Assembly: GCA_903847285.1 (NCBI GenBank)
Contig: CAINDH010000062.1
Coordinates: 1 to 6,351, forward strand
Direction: 5' to 3'
From: an uncultured Verrucomicrobia subdivision 3 bacterium
GTDB taxonomy: Bacteria; Verrucomicrobiota; Verrucomicrobiae; Limisphaerales; UBA11358
Length of the DNA stretch: 6,351 bases
How positions within the stretch are numbered: the stretch's first letter is position 1; each line of letters opens with the position of its first letter. The notes under the pieces were generated by a model. That model was not told where the DNA came from, did no database searches, and was given only the letters and a program-made list of their open reading frames with translations. Of this stretch, positions 6,152-6,351 are shown one piece after another. The position numbers and the translations under genes were made by a program.

Positions 6152-6251
6152 GAAACCGTCAGTTTTAAGCTAAAACGGGGCATTTTGGCTAAAAACCGGC
6201 CAAAAAAGCGATTGCACGCATTGCTCGGCATGGTGCAATGGTGCACCGTGC
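6152..6251. other. Cluster of three unrelated hairpins
   Basis: Three dyads follow the array. GTTTTA (6152-6157)/TAAAAC (6161-6166) has a 3-nt loop. TTTTGGC (6183-6189)/GCCAAAA (6199-6205) has a 9-nt loop. ATTGCAC (6211-6217)/GTGCAAT (6233-6239) can extend inward through CAT/ATG and GC/GC with small bulges, and is followed by the palindrome GGTGCACC (6240-6247). None shares sequence with the AT-rich units. No coding sequence is credible over this stretch or on to the window end. Confidence 0.4.
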
Positions 6252-6301
6252 GCAAGCACCTACGGTATTGATTAGCACTGTGCTTGTATGTGGGTAGTGT
6301 G

Positions 6302-6351
6302 GACTCCTCACCCCGGCCCTCTCCTCGTTTGGGCGAGGAGAGGGAGAAGAA
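6302..6351. repeat. GC-rich dispersed palindromic repeat (cut by window edge)
   Basis: CCCTCTCCTCG (6317-6327) and CGAGGAGAGGG (6334-6344) form a perfect 11-bp stem with the loop TTTGGG, preceded by CTCCTCACCCCGG and followed by AGAAGAA. Sequences of this shape (CTCACCC...CCCTCTCC...GGAGAGGG) recur as intergenic repeats in many unrelated high-GC bacterial genomes. There is no T-run, so it is not a typical intrinsic terminator. Copy number cannot be judged from one window. Confidence 0.6.

Noticed and set aside
6152..6251. Integron attC site or retron RNA
   Set aside because: No core site pair typical of attC, and no integrase or reverse transcriptase is visible; hairpins alone are not enough.
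6086..6271. 61-codon plus-strand open frame
   Set aside because: It begins inside the AT-rich palindromic array and runs through hairpins; the protein has no recognisable features and no ribosome binding site.
6302..6351. Intrinsic terminator
   Set aside because: The stem is strong but neither strand has a T-run after it; the sequence fits a dispersed intergenic palindrome better.

Overview
The window reads as chromosomal DNA of a free-living, probably soil or freshwater bacterium, most likely Verrucomicrobiota of the Pedosphaera type. Three things point there: a phosphoglycerate kinase of the eukaryotic-like kind, a C-terminal domain resembling the soil-associated TIGR03435/DUF3738 family (known mainly from Acidobacteria and Pedosphaera-like Verrucomicrobia), and five gene starts without a Shine-Dalgarno sequence. 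The taxon is inferred; Acidobacteriota is the main alternative. Coding GC looks moderate to fairly high, while one intergenic block near 5.9-6.1 kb is strikingly AT-rich.

Layout. 1-1412 (minus): a glycolytic pair, pgk followed 36 bp later by the start of tpiA, which runs off the left edge. A candidate sigma70-like promoter lies just upstream of pgk. 1413-1743: a non-coding divergent region with short dyads and repeat-like sequence. 1753-2847 (plus): an exported class C beta-lactamase-like serine hydrolase. 2868-5693 (minus): a probable two-gene operon, transcribed first through a seven-helix membrane protein (N-terminal DUF3592-like part, C-terminal DUF3738-like part) and then, 27 bp later, a SAM-dependent O-methyltransferase. 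The hydrolase and methyltransferase genes converge with only 20 bp between them.

5694-6351: no convincing gene. This is the most unusual part of the window. It carries an array of roughly 63-bp AT-rich units, each built on a palindrome with arms of up to 18 bp and a 3-nt loop. Dyad centres fall about 31.5 or 42 bp apart. The array is followed by several unrelated hairpins and by a GC-rich palindrome of the kind found dispersed in many bacterial genomes.

Functionally, pgk and tpiA belong to lower glycolysis/gluconeogenesis. The hydrolase, methyltransferase and membrane protein have recognisable families but no substrate can be read from the sequence. No complete new system is proven; the palindromic array and the DUF3592-DUF3738 fusion are the best candidates for something undescribed.
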